From positions 40,001 to 104,000 of the forward strand of contig JACVTC010000167.1 of NCBI GenBank assembly GCA_016946835.1: 64,000 nt of DNA. Reading direction: 5' to 3'. The stretch is from Neocallimastix lanati (nom. inval.) (Eukaryota; Neocallimastigomycota; Neocallimastigomycetes; Neocallimastigales; Neocallimastigaceae). Position 1 is the stretch's first letter. Each line of letters starts with the position of its first letter. The notes beneath the pieces are model-generated. The model had not been told where the DNA came from. It ran no database searches and was given only the letters and a program-made list of their open reading frames with translations. Below, one piece after another: positions 10,657 through 23,100 of the stretch. The translations under genes were made by a program, and so were the position numbers.

Positions 10657-13600
10657 ATTACAATACAAAACTATTCCTAGTAGTACAAAAGATTATAATA
10701 AGGAAGAAAAAGAAGATGCTTCCTACACTAATGAAACTCACAAAGAATCCGATAATGAGAATGATGTAGAATTTATAGTTAGTGCGACAAAAAGGAAGTT
10801 GACGACTAACGATGAAACTAGTGAAAATAATGAAAAGAGACAACGTAAAAGTCTCAAAGATAATCCTACCCCTATAACAACTCCTGCAATAAGAAAGATA
10901 AAAGAGAAAGAAATAGAAAATAGAATAATTGTTAAAAATAAAAATCAACTACATCCTTCGATAATGGCGCAGCCTAATATAAATATTGAGAAAGCCAAAG
11001 AAAAACAAATTCGAAATAAAGAAAGAGCTAACTTTGGAAATAACAAGGGAAAAAGAAAGGAAAGGGAGGATAATATTACTATAAGAGAAAAGCAAAGTCT
11101 GGATTCTTCAAAACAAAGAAATAGCATCAGTACTACTAGTGATAAAATGCATCAACGATTAAATAAATTAATCGATAATGAAAACGATAAAATTATTAAA
11201 ACAAAACAAGTCAATGAAATGGAAGTTATTGAAGTTCCTGAAAAGCTTAATGACGAAGGTCATGAGAATATTACATTACAGAAGCTCATAGATTTTCAAG
11301 AGCTTAAAGAAAAAGCAACAATTAGTAGAACGCTTAGGAACATCAAGATGTGTAAGGATCAGGAAGAAAATGATGTTTTACAAGATTTGAATGAAACCAA
11401 GTGTAATATTAGTTTCGGTCAGCTCCTCAATGTTTCTCCAAAAGTCAGAAGTCAAGTAAGTCAAGGATTAAAATTAGAAAAACCTGAAAAGAAAATAATA
11501 GGTGCATTAAACAATACTATTGCTGCTGCTACTTTGGTAAATAATATTGATCACTCTTATATTAGCAAAAGTAAGGAAACCTCAGAAGATATTGCCATGG
11601 TTGATGTAACAGTAGATGAAATTCCTGGTAAAGCACTTATTGATTCTTGTAGTAACCTCAATGTTATCACAAAAAAATTTTATGAGAAATTACCTGGAAA
11701 TTATGAAGAAGTAGGTATTAGTCGTGGAAGGATACGTTTAGCGACTAAGAATGATGAGTATTCGGAAGGAATCATTGTACGAATACCTGTTAAGATTAAT
11801 GATTATAAAATGATAGTAGACTTTCGAATAATTGATGATGATGACCCATTTTATGATTTGTTGATTAATTTTCAAACTCAAGTAGAACACAATCTTTTTA
11901 TCCATCCTATAAGATATAGTTTATGTCAATTTAATTCTCAAGGACTAATCGACGTTATAGCTCCTATTAATAATAATTCCCAAGAAGAAGAAAAATTAGT
12001 ATGTATAGTAAGGAAAATACTTGAAGATGAAGACACAACTAATGAATTAAAGAAACTTGAAGGTCTATCTCCGCAAGAGTATATCCATGATGAAAAATTT
12101 TTAGCAAGTCTTTGTAAAGATTATAAAGATGTAATAGTAAAATTACTTGAAGAAAACTTGGACATTATAGCGACATCTTCTGAAGAATTAACACCGTCAG
12201 ACTTGGCCCCTCATAAAATTAACTTGAAAGCGAACGCAAAACCTGTTAAACAAAGATGTTACAGAGTAACCAAATTTAAATCTGATATTATTAAAGAAGA
12301 ACTAATTAAACTTATTAAGAAAAAGCTAGTTGTACCATCTTATTCAGAATGGTCTTCACCTGTTGTTGTGGTCCCAAAGGTTAATGGAAAATGGAGATTG
12401 TGTGTGGACTACCGCAAGGTGAATGATCTAACCGAAAAAGACTCTTATGCCCTTCCATATATTGACGAGATATTTGACAGTCTAGATGGTGCCAAAATCT
12501 TTACTACTATGGATCTATACTCAGGTTACCATCAAATCCTAATGGACGAAGAAAGTGTTGAAATAACCAGTTTTACAACCAAATTTGGCAACTACCAATT
12601 CAAAGTTATGCCTTTCGGATTAACTGGAGCTCCGGCTACCTTCCAACGGGAAATGAATAGAATTTTATTTCCTTTAATCGGAAAATGCGTTTTCAACTTT
12701 ATTGATGATATACTTATATATTCAAAAACTGTCGAAGAACATATCCAACACATAAAACAGGTATTAGCCATCTTCAAGGAACATAAATTAAAAATTAATA
12801 TTGAAAAATGTCACTTTATGCAAACGGAAGTTGAAGTTCTTGGTCACATGATTTCTACTAAGGGTCTTAGTCCTCAAAATAGTAAAATTGAAGCAATTAA
12901 AGCCTGGAAAGAACCCACGAATATACATGAGTTAAGATCATTCTTAGGTGCTGTAGGATATTATAGGAACTTTATAAATGAATGTGCTCAAACCTCAGCT
13001 CCTCTTTGTAAGCTATTAAGAAAAGGCGTAAAATATAAATGGAATAATGAACAAAAACAAAGTTTTACCAAATTAAAAGAAAAATTAATTAATGCTCCTA
13101 TTTTAAAATATCCTGATTTTTCCAAAGAATTCATTATTCGAACAGATGCATCATATGAAGGTATTGGTGGAGTTTTATTGCATAAAGACGAATCGGAAAT
13201 AGAACACCCGATTCATTTCATTAGCCGTAGCTTAACCAAAGCAGAAAAGAATTATGGAATAACCGATTTGGAAGGAACGGCTTTATATTATTGTATTACT
13301 AAATTAAAACCTTATATTATGGGAAGCCCCTTTAGAACCATAGTTTTTACAGATCACAAACCTTTACTAGGTTTATTTAATAATAAGGAACCGAATAATG
13401 CACGACAAGCAAGATGGTGTTTGACTGCAAGTATGCTAAAAGTGGATATTCGCTATGAGCAAGGTAAAAAGAATGTAGTATCGACGCTTTATCTAGAATG
13501 AAGAACGATAAAGAACAAAAGGTATTAGCTATAAAAACGAATAAAGATGATGAAAATGATTCACTTTCTAAAGTAATTAAAGAATTTATTGAAGAAAAAT

Positions 13601-14718
13601 TTACAAAGATTGATGGTATAGATTATTTTATAGATGGAAATAATTATAGAAAACTTGTTACCGAAACAAATGAAAAACTAAAATTAATTCTCGAAGCACA
13701 TCATGTTGGCCATGAAGGTTATTATAAAACATATCAAAGACTTAGAAAAAATTACTACTGGAATGATATGGTCAACGATATAAAACGGATAATTTCAAAA
13801 TGCGAAAAATGTCAGTTAAATCGCCCTCAGCCATATCCAGAACCAACCGAAAACATTCCAACAGAAGTTGAAGGCCCTTTTACTCATCTTGGACTTGATA
13901 TTATTGGTCCCTTAATAAAGACTGGTAATAAAAACCAATATATCATTGTTGCGGTGGATTATTTCACAAAGTGGGTGGAGGCTGAACCTACTGAAAATAT
14001 TACATCTAAGGACATCATTAAGTTTTTAATAAATGTTTTCGCTAGACATGGAGTTCCTCAAGTCATTACAACGGATAATGGCGTTCAATTCACATCGGAT
14101 ATGACTAAAATATTCCTGGACTTATGATGTTTACGTAAAATTTACCACTACCTATCACCCAGAAAGTAATGGATTGGTTGAAAATAGGAATAAAGAAATT
14201 GGTAAATTATTGAGATTACTTGGTGAAGAAAATAAAGACTGGGATGAAGTATTACCTTCAGCCTTGTGGGCCCTTAGAACTTCAAAGAATTCTGTAACCA
14301 AACATTCTAGCTTCGAATTAGTTTATGGTCGTGAGGATCAACAGCCTTTCGACATTGCTGCTAGACCTACACAAGGAGTGAATAAATCTTCAGATGAAAT
14401 TCTTTTAGAAAAATTTATCTCACATTATAGGTGGACCATGGAAGCAGCTGAAAATGTAAAGAACGCAAGTAAATATTGGGCCAATCGAAGGGAAGAAAAA
14501 AAAATAGCATGAAAAATTCCAAAAACATAAGAATCGGTGATTTAGTTCTTGTTCGAAATTTTAGTCGTTCTAAATTAGAACCTTATTTTGTCGGTTCTTT
14601 AAAAGTAATAAAAAAACAATTTAATACCGTAACACTTGCGGACCCAAATACTATGATTCAAATGAATCGTAATGTTCATTTGAAAAATATAGTAAAGTAT
14701 AACTCAGCTATAGATTAG
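10610..14718 (+). pseudogene. pol: Pol polyprotein of A1 with three frameshifts
   Basis: Protease, reverse transcriptase, RNase H and integrase that would copy the RNA and insert the cDNA. Expressed as Gag-Pol by -1 frameshifting; there is no separate start. Visible in order: a Lys/Glu-rich linker; an aspartic protease motif LIDSCSNLNVI (near 11637); RT with FTTMDLYSGYHQI, MPFGLTGAPATFQ and catalytic FIDDILIYS (near 12697); RNase H with RTDASYEGIGG (near 13140); integrase zinc finger HHVGHE...CEKC (13700-13820); and core Asp, Asp, Glu in LDIIGPL, TDNG and PESNGLVE. Breaks: one base lost near 13480 inside the VVxDALSR motif, a shift near 14123 before the YDVYV segment, and one in an A9 run near 14500. 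Two breaks are in or beside repeats, so sequencing error is possible. It stops at 14718. Confidence 0.85.
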
Positions 14719-14728
14719 CTTGAGTCTT

Positions 14729-14741
14729 AGTGGGGGCATCT
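14729..14741 (+). promoter_or_regulatory. polypurine tract of A1
   Basis: The motif agtgggggcatc stands directly before the 3' LTR and eleven bases after the pol stop. Equivalent tracts precede the A2 3' LTR (agagggggcat, 40751-40761) and the C-type LTR (agtgggggcgtc, 23587-23598). It would prime plus-strand DNA synthesis. Confidence 0.75.
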
Positions 14742-15580
14742 TGGTAAAGAACGAACATATAATGGATTATTAATTAGAATTTCAACTTACTTTATAATCC
14801 ATTATATTATTCTTTACTTAATATTACTTTACTATATTTTCTATACTAAAATATTTTCTAAATATATTTTTTTTTTATTTTTATTAAAAGTTTCTAAAAT
14901 ATTATCAATAATTCTATATTTTTATTATTAATATCAATATCTATAATTTAACCTTAAATTTTATTATTTTATTAAAGTGTTTATTATCAATATTAATATT
15001 TTATTTTTATTTTCAAATATATTATTATATTATTATTATATTGTATCAATATTAAACTTGTATTTTTTTTTTTAGTATTTTATTTTATTTTTAAATTGAT
15101 TATTTAATATTTTTATTTCCCACAAATAAAATCAAATCTTAATTGATTAATAATAAATATTAAATATATTATAGTTTTTAAATTTATTTTATATAAAAAA
15201 TAAGAATATTATATTAACATTCTTGATTAAAATAACTTTATTTTTCTGTAAAATCTTTTTAAATTTTGTTTGTTAATTTTCGTATATATTAAATAATTTA
15301 GTTTTAGTATATGAAAAATAATATAAAATTATATAAACAAAATTTATTAAAATAAAAATACTTATGAATTAGTTAATTTAAATTAATATAAAATTTTAAT
15401 TAATTAGTAATAGTAAATTATTTTTTTTAAATATGATAATAAAATGTAGAAAGGCTTTACATATTTATTTTTTTTCAAAAAGTATAAATAAGTGAAGTTT
15501 TTCAATAATTAAAATGTAGACAGAAAAATATTAAAAATAAATAATTAAATAAAAATTTTAATAAAACCCGAACCATAACA
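14742..15580 (+). repeat. 3' LTR of A1
   Basis: The near-identical partner of 5011-5851, starting TGGTAAAGAACG and ending ccataaCA, followed by the taat duplication and then by the family L LTR. Confidence 0.85.
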
Positions 15581-15584
15581 TAAT

Positions 15585-16094
15585 TGATACGGTACCACCA
15601 TAAATACCATAATTTAGTGAAATTTAGGTTAGAAATTATTTGATGAAATCTTATTGGTTAATAATAATTTAGTAATAATATATATAGTTAGTAAATCATA
15701 ATAGTTTAAAGAATGGTTCTTTTATTAATATTAATCTAGTTTTATTAATAATTTAACCTAAAAACATGTTTATTAGTATAGTTTAGTGTAGTTTTATATA
15801 TTTAGTTTATATTAATAACATAAGAGATTTTAGTATTAATTATATTTTATTGAATGATTTAATTATATTTTAATTAGTTAACAAATATTTATATTGATGA
15901 TGTATTTTTATTGATGAATGATTATAAATAAATAAAATAAATAAACTAAATATTAAAGTGTGAATATTATTATTGTGTGTATTATTCTATATAATATTAG
16001 AATATATTATTTTGTCAATTATTCCCTACTGTTATCGTCCAAATAAAATAAAATAAATATTAATTTAGATACATAAATAAAATATATCGTATCA
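15585..16094 (+). mobile_element. solo LTR, family L (L1)
   Basis: It begins TGATACGG and ends CGTATCA, giving a 7-bp terminal inverted repeat. Flanks are taat on both sides (15581-15584 and 16095-16098), a 4-bp target duplication. Related copies end at 33902 and 52036. Confidence 0.7.
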
Positions 16095-16106
16095 TAATTG
16101 ATAAAT

Positions 16107-16149
16107 TGGTAAAGAATGAATTAATAATCTTTATTTTATTATTAATAAT
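16107..16149 (+). repeat. fragment of an A-type LTR start
   Basis: TGGTAAAGAATGAATTAATA matches the first bases of the A2 and A3 LTRs, then the match ends abruptly at the start of the family H LTR. It is probably a truncated LTR. Confidence 0.5.
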
Positions 16150-16947
16150 TGTTGAAATTATAACTGAATTGAAATCTCAATTTTAGTTATTTACATTTCA
16201 ATAATTAAAAATATTATTTATTTAATTATAAATAATATATATATTTAAATAATTAATAATTAATATAAATTCTTGTTTAATATTTAAAGGGTTATCTTAG
16301 GCCTAATAATTCTGAGAATATTAATAAATAAGGTTTATATTAATAATTAATTTCAATGATACATTTGACGTCACGTGTATTTTATTTATATTATGTTTTT
16401 ATATATGTTTACAACATATCTATATTAAATTCAATTATTCAAATTAATTATATAATTAAATTTATCCTTATATTTTATTATTATTTATATTACTATATTA
16501 TTACTATCTTATAATTAAATATTATTATTATGTAACTTACAAAGTATAAAAGAAAGATGTAAAAATCTATCTTTTATGTTCTTTGTAAGGTTATTGTAAA
16601 ATTACCTTAATAGTAATATATTATAGATATTTTATTATTAAATAAAATAAACAAATTTAAAATTAAATTAATTTGATAATTCTAATTATCAAAGTTTATT
16701 ATAAATAAATTTTTATTAAACTAAACATTTAAATATTTATTATTTTTATTATATATCTATATAGTATATTACTATATAGACATATCGACTTAGTGAATAT
16801 TTTTTAATAAACCATATTATTTTATTTAAATTTAAACTATAAATTATATCAAAATCTTAACAATAACCTTACCCTAGTTTTAGTTGCTACCTTGATATAT
16901 CTTACTATACGAACGTCTGGGCTAGTGAAATACCTGACATTGCCCCA
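16150..16947 (+). mobile_element. family H LTR and leader in front of the B gag
   Basis: It starts TGTTGAAATTATAACTG and matches the inverted copies H1 (to 2870) and, more loosely, H3 (to 26818). Within it, arms cttacaaag (16536) and ctttgtaag (16589) flank a TATA-like TATAAAAGA (16545), so this is a plausible promoter. Its right boundary is not clear. It may be the 5' LTR of element B or a solo LTR next to it. No primer site was recognised before the gag ATG at 16948. Confidence 0.5.
16536..16589 (+). promoter_or_regulatory. TATA-bearing hairpin in the H LTR
   Basis: The inverted repeat cttacaaag...ctttgtaag encloses TATAAAAGAAAGATG and its near complement, forming a long imperfect hairpin. 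The same structure is kept in the inverted H1 copy (2385-2436). It is likely the core promoter or the 5' end of the LTR transcript. Confidence 0.5.
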
Positions 16948-17970
16948 ATGTCAGAAGTTAATAAGTTAAGATCTGACGCCCAAGTTACCGTATCAGAATT
17001 AGCTTCTTCTGTTAATGATAGCTTTTTATTAAAAGAAGATTTTAATAAATATAATCAAGACTTACAGAAAAAACTCTATACACTTAATAGAGATAATAAA
17101 AATATTATTAATCAACTTTCTAATTTAACTAAAATATTCAATGAGAAATTAGATATAAAAATTAGTACCAATGATGATCCCTCTTCTAGCCAATCTGTAC
17201 CACAAAATCAAGATGATAACGCCTCTATTTCTACCAGACGTGATGCAGACAATGATGTCATCATGAAAAATAGTTATTCTAATAATTTGCAACAAGTACC
17301 TGAACCTGGATTCTTCTCAGGTAACACTAATGACACCGATTTATTCTGTCAATTATGTGAAGATACTTTCTCAACTTATCCCAACTTAGGTTTACCAGAA
17401 GAAGTAAAAATAAACTTTGTTAAATCTCGTTTGAGAGACGGCGCAAGAAATTGGTATATTGCTACCTATAACGAGAACAATCGTCCAGGAACACTAAAGA
17501 AATTATTAAGTGATATAAAGAAAACTTTTACGAATGTTGCAAGTAAAAAATTGGCTAAGATCCAGTTAGTAAAATTAAAACATTCGTATGGTAAAATAAA
17601 TAATTATATAGAAAAGTTCAGAACGTTAACTACTGGTCTGTCTTGGGATGAAGAAGCTTTAGTCTTATTTTTCTATAATGGACTTCACCCAAAGTTCCAA
17701 GAAGAAATAGATAAAATGGAAGAATTCCCTACAAAGCTTGGTGATATTTATACCAAGTGTATCTTATTTGAAAATAATATTAAAAGTAAGGACCAATTAA
17801 AAAATAATAATGGTAATAAAAATTTAAGAAAGAAACATTCAAGCCCACACGTAAACAATAACAAGAATTATAATAATAATAATTATTATACTAAAAATAA
17901 AACAAGTAATAATTATTTTAATAATAATAACTATAATAATAATAATCAAAATGTTAATCAAAAAAACTAA
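16948..17970 (+). CDS. gag: Gag of element B
   Basis: A 340-codon Ty3/gypsy Gag starting at ATG 16948 (MSEVNKLRSDAQ). A coiled-coil-like N-terminus (about residues 25-65) leads to an Asp/Ser-rich linker, then a retrotransposon gag core with FFSGNTNDTDLFCQLCED, LRDGARNWYIATY and WDEEALVLFFYNGLHPKFQEE, typical of the capsid domain of this superfamily. The tail is a long Asn/Lys-rich low-complexity stretch, and no CCHC zinc knuckle is seen. It is unrelated in sequence to the family A gags. The frame is intact and ends at TAA immediately after an A_AAA_AAC heptamer. The next frame (protease) overlaps in -1. An H-type LTR lies upstream and may supply the promoter. Confidence 0.85.
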   Translation: MSEVNKLRSDAQVTVSELASSVNDSFLLKEDFNKYNQDLQKKLYTLNRDNKNIINQLSNLTKIFNEKLDIKISTNDDPSSSQSVPQNQDDNASISTRRDADNDVIMKNSYSNNLQQVPEPGFFSGNTNDTDLFCQLCEDTFSTYPNLGLPEEVKINFVKSRLRDGARNWYIATYNENNRPGTLKKLLSDIKKTFTNVASKKLAKIQLVKLKHSYGKINNYIEKFRTLTTGLSWDEEALVLFFYNGLHPKFQEEIDKMEEFPTKLGDIYTKCILFENNIKSKDQLKNNNGNKNLRKKHSSPHVNNNKNYNNNNYYTKNKTSNNYFNNNNYNNNNQNVNQKN

Positions 17971-20115
17971 TTGATGGGCTTCAAAAGGAGTCCAGAACAT
18001 CAAAAAATATAAAAACAATTTATTATAATTTTCCTACACTTGATTCAATTAATGAATCAAATCTCCCATCTACTTTCCTTTTATTTAAATCCTATATTCC
18101 TATTAAATTTTTAAATAATTTTACAATTAAAAATGAAAAAATTCTAAAATTAACATCTGAATCTATGTTAGATTCAGGATCCTTTTGCAATTTTATCACA
18201 GAAAAATTAGCAAATAAATTAAAACTAAATATTCAAAAAACAAAAAATAAAATCCTAGTTAAAGGTATTTCAGGCAGAACTACCAAATTAGATCAATTTG
18301 TTTGGTTAAATTTTCAAATTAAAATTTTTAAAAATAATAAATTTTATTTTCAAGATTTTAAAGAAAAATTTTTAATCTCAAATTGTATTCCTACTGATTT
18401 ACTTTTTGGAAATCAGTTTATTAGGAAATTCAAAATACATTACAATTATAAAAATAATACCTTATATTCTTATTTAAATTATAATTCTTTAAATGATCAT
18501 AAAAATAAATCCATAAAATATAAGGGAAATAATTTTATTTAAACTCGTTGAAAAGAAAAATTTTTAAAAATAAATTTTTTAAAAGAAAAATAAAAAATAA
18601 ATTTTATTATAAAAATTTTTCAAAAAATCGATCAAAAAATAATTCATAAAATATCTCCAAAAAATTTAATTTAAAAAATTTAAAAAATTTTTCAAAAAAT
18701 CCAAAGTTTAATAAATATAAAAATTCTATTAATAAAAATTCTAAAATTTATGTATATATAAAATATTTAAATAAATCTAAAAGTAAATTTTCTTCCAAAA
18801 AATTTAACAAAAATCATCGAGATTTATATAATAATAAAAAAGAGTTTAGTTATAATTTTTTAATATATTGTTTTCTTTCAACTAAAGATAAAGTTGAAAT
18901 TGAAAATGAGGAACCAAAAATAGAAGAAATTCCTCATCAATATCAAGATTTAGCAATCGTATTTAGCAAAAAAGAGGCAGATAAATTACTTCCTCACCGT
19001 TTAACCGACTGTAAGATTGTTTTAGAAAAAGACGCTACACTCCATTACGGCCCAATTTATCCATTAACTGAAGAAGAATCACAAGTTCTTAAGGACTATA
19101 TAAAAGAAAATTTAGAAAAAGGATTTATTAGACCATCAGAATCTCCTGCTGGATATCCTGTCCTTTTCCAAAAGAAAAAAGATGGTTCCCTTCGGTTATG
19201 TGTAGACTATAAAAAATTAAATGCAGTAACTATAAGAAATTCATATCCTCTCCCTCTAATAACAGATATAATAGAAAAAGTAAAGGGAGCAAAATATTTT
19301 ACGAAATTGGATTTACGTTCTGCTTATAATTTAATAAGAATTAAAGAAGGTGATGAATATAAAACTGCGTTTAGAACTAAATATGGTCATTATGAATATT
19401 TAGTTATGCCGTTTGGATTAAAAAATGCGCCTGCCACTTTCCAATCATTTATTAACTCTATTCTTAGACCATACTTGGAAAAATGTGTGATCTTATATTT
19501 AGATGATATTTTAATTTATTCCAAAGATTTAGAGGAGCATCATAATCAAGTCAGAAACGTCCTTCAAACTTTAATTAATAATAATTTATATGCAAAATTA
19601 GAAAAATGTGAATTTGACCAGAACCAAGTTGAATTTTTAGGTTACATTTTATCTGGTGATGGTGTATCTACTGATCCAAAGAAAATTAAATCAATAGAAG
19701 AGTGGCCAAGACCAGAAAATTTAAAAGATGTTCAAAGATTTATTGGCCTATGTAATTACTATAGAAGATTTATTAAAGATTTTGCAAAAATTGCAAAACC
19801 CTTACATAATTTAACAAGGAAAAATATTAAATTTTTATGGACAAATGAATGTGAAAATGCTTTTAAGGAATTAAAGAAAAGATTAATTACTTCTCCAATT
19901 CTACTTCATCCTGATATTACAAAACCTTTTATAGTAGAATGTGATGCAAGTAATTATGCTATTGGTGCTGTTCTATCTCAAAGAGATAAAGATAATAATT
20001 TACATCCAGTAGCATATTATTCTAGAAGTTTACTAAACGCCGAAATAAATTATACAATTACTGATAAAGAACTACTTGCTATAAGGGATGCTTTTATTGC
20101 TTGGAGACATTGGTA
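17958..20115 (+). pseudogene. pol: Protease and RT of element B, truncated in RNase H
   Basis: The pol part of a chromovirus-like Ty3/gypsy element. The first segment, open from 17958 to 18542, carries the protease with canonical LDSGSFCNFI (near 18168). It stops at 18542, and the next segment, in a different frame, opens at 18650, so a frame break lies in the A/T-rich linker. The second segment contains RT: LCVDYKKLNAVTIRNSYPLP, FTKLDLRSAYNLIRI, MPFGLKNAPATFQ and catalytic YLDDILIYS (near 19495), then the RNase H start with VECDASNYAIGAVLSQ and YTITDKELLAIRDAF. RNase H is cut at about 20110, where it joins the family C sequence. There is no B integrase. RT motifs differ clearly from families A and C. 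Confidence 0.8.
17961..17994 (+). promoter_or_regulatory. -1 ribosomal frameshift signal of element B
   Basis: The heptamer AAAAAAC is phased A_AAA_AAC and is directly followed by the gag TAA. After a 7-nt spacer, TGGGCT (17975-17980) can pair with AGTCCA (17989-17994) in a 6-bp stem with one G-T pair. The -1 frame is open from 17958 into the protease motif. Confidence 0.75.
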
Positions 20116-23100
20116 GAAGGAGTAAATACGGATATTTTGTTAGATTCCTGTGCCAGTGTTAATATGGTATCAAGAGAATTTTTAAGAAAATTAAAATCCA
20201 CCTTAAAACCAATAGGTAGAATAATGGAAACCATATTTCAAGCCTTCTCGAATACAAACACACATACTGACATTTATAAATTGAAGATAAAAATTGGCTC
20301 TTATACGTTCGAAGAAAAATTCCGTGTAATTGAAAAGAGTGACCTATTCGACTTACTTGTTGGGATCGATTCATTAAAAAGAAATAGATTCATATTGGAC
20401 TTTGTTAATGATAAACTGTATCTTATTGATAATTCTGATAATAATGTGGAGATTGCTCGTCTTAGGTATGATATTAAACTACCAACGAATTCTGATTCCG
20501 AAAGTGAAGAGCAAGAGGTTGAGAATCAGGAGGACGTCGAAGAGATAAATAATAGCGTACCTATGCTGTTAACAGTTAGGAAGAACAATAACGAACTTGA
20601 AGAGATAATGGAAGACTCCAAATCAACTATATTAGACCAAGAGGAGGTAGAATCTAAACAGAATATTATTAAGAAAATTGTTGAGGAAGTACCGAATAAA
20701 TTTAAAAGCCGAGTGGATCGAATCTTTGAGGAGTATAAAGAAGTCTTAGCCATAAAAACTGACGATTTAGGGAATTCGAAGCTATTACCTCATAGAATAA
20801 ATCTTCTACCAGGGATTACACCATTTAAGCAGAAACCATATAGATTGTCCCGTGTACATTTCAAGGTGTTGAAGGAGGAGATCAATAAATTAATCAAAAA
20901 TAAACTAATAGAACCCTCAGATTCTGCTTGGACTTCTCCTGTGATCTTAGTGGAAAAGAAAAACGGGAAATATAGATTGTGCATAGATTATCGTAAGTTG
21001 AATAATTGTACGATTAAGGATTCTTACGCGCTTCCTCGAATAGACGAAATTCTTTATGCCATTGGGAATACAGCTAAAATACTTACTACCTTAGATCTCT
21101 TTTCTGGGTACCATCAGGTACCCATGTTTGAACAAGATAAGGATAAAACAGCATTCACTACAATTTTTGGTAACTATGAGTTTAATGTAATGCCATTTGG
21201 GCTAACTAATGCTCCTGCTACCTTTCAACGGGAGATGAATAGAATTTTTTTTGAACTTATAGGGAACTGTATTTTTATTTATATCGATGATGTTATTATT
21301 TTTTCTGGCTCCTTTGAAAAACATTTGGAGGATATAGTAAAAGTCTTTAAAATTCTCAGAGAAAACAATTTAAAAATCAACATAGAAAAATGTCACTTCT
21401 TCCAAAAAGAAGTGGAATTGCTGGGTCATTTACTTACGGTGGATGGCTAAAAGCCGGTCCCTACTATAGTTGAAGTAATAAAACGATGGTTACCTCGAAA
21501 AATATTACAGAAGTGAGATCGTTTCTGGGTGCCGTTGGCTATTACAGGAAGTTCATTCCGAACTTCGCTGCAGAAGCTACTTTCTTATTTAAATTATTAA
21601 AGAAAAATTCTAACTTTCACAGGGGCCCTGAGGAGGATCTATCCTTTCAAACATTAAAGGATAGATTAATAGCTGCTCCAGTCCTCTCATTACCAGATTA
21701 TGACAAAGAATTTATTATCCGAACTGATGCATCAAGAAAGGGGATTGGAGGAGTTTTAATACAAAAGGATGAGGATGGAAATGAACATCCTTTACATTTT
21801 GTTAGTAGAACTTTGAAGTCGGCTGAACTAAATTACAATGTTACAGATCTAGAAGGACTTGCTGCTTTTTATTGTGTAAAAAAATTCAAACACTATATAT
21901 GTGGCGGTAAACTTGAGCCGATATTAATAACAGATCACAAGCCATTAGTGGGATTCTTTAAGAATACGGAACCAACCTCGTCTAGACACACTAAATGGAT
22001 AATTTTTCTTAGTTCTCTAAAGGTGAAAGTGAAATATGAAGAGGGTAAGAAGAACGTAGTCGCAGACGCTCTATCAAGATTATCATTGAATCCAGTAATA
22101 CCCAATGATAAGTCTATAAGTACTGGGATCGAATTAATAAATATAAACAGTGAAGTAAATGGGACGTCAGAATCTAATAAGGAGGATAATTTCCATAATA
22201 ATATAAATATACAAAATTTTATTAAGAATAAAATTATCGAAATAAATGTATTAAATATTATAAGCAAGGTGACAGTCTTAGAAGAATAGTGGTAAACCCA
22301 GAAGAAAAATTACGATTATTGGAGTCTGCACACAATATAGGTCACGAAGGAATTTTCAAAACATATTGTAGATTAAAACGTGACTACTACTGGAGCAACA
22401 TGAGCCGTGACGTGAAATTATAAGTAAAGGGATGTCATAAATGTCAGACTTACAAGCCTCAAGCCTTAAACCAATATACCGAGGATATTCCTACTACGCC
22501 AGGATTACCATTTTCGAGGGTAGGACTAGACCTCATTGGCCCTTTGCCCACCACAAGGAGAGGAAATAAGTACATAATTGTATTGGTGGACTATTTAACC
22601 AGGTGGGTCGAAGCAGAGCCCTTACAAAAGACAGAATCCGAGGATGTTATAAGGTTCTTAAAAGGTGTTTTTGCAAGACATGGAACCTCAGAACAATTAA
22701 TAACTGACAATGGTCCACAATTTTGTTCGGATAAGACTAAGGCATTTTTAGATCTTTACGACTTCTTTGTTCGATTCATTACTACCTGTCATCCTGCCTC
22801 CAATGGTGAAGTTGAAATCCGGAATAAGGAAATCTCTAAGTACTTGAGGATATTAGGAAATTCAGAAGAAGACTGGGATGACGTGCTACCAAGTGCTTTG
22901 TGGGCTCTCCGAACGTGCAAAAATGAAGTTACTAAATTTAGTAGTTTTGAGTTATTATATGGGAGAAAAGATTTGCAGCCTTTCGAACTCGGATTGAATG
23001 TGGGAAGAATAAATAAAAATGAAGATGAAGAAGAATATTGGATGAGAAAATTTATTAATCACCATAAGTGGATAGAAGAGGCAATTAAAAATATTGAAAA

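Larger units (their letters stand above)
5011..15580 (+). mobile_element. full-length Ty3/gypsy LTR retrotransposon A1
   Basis: A complete 10.6-kb element: 5' LTR, tRNA primer site, very long leader, gag, -1 frameshift signal, pol (protease, RT, RNase H, integrase), polypurine tract and 3' LTR. The domain order with integrase last marks it as Ty3/gypsy (Metaviridae). The flanks carry matching taat target duplications (5007-5010 and 15581-15584). The two LTRs differ at only a few positions by eye, indicating a fairly recent insertion, yet pol has three frameshifts. Homologous but older copies are A2 (33907-41762) and A3 (52041-56865). Confidence 0.9.

Noticed and set aside
10658-10948. Minus-strand ORF of 96 codons rich in Phe/Ile/Ser
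   Set aside because: It is the antisense of the Lys/Glu/Asn-rich A1 pol linker; its composition is explained by the complement of real coding sequence.
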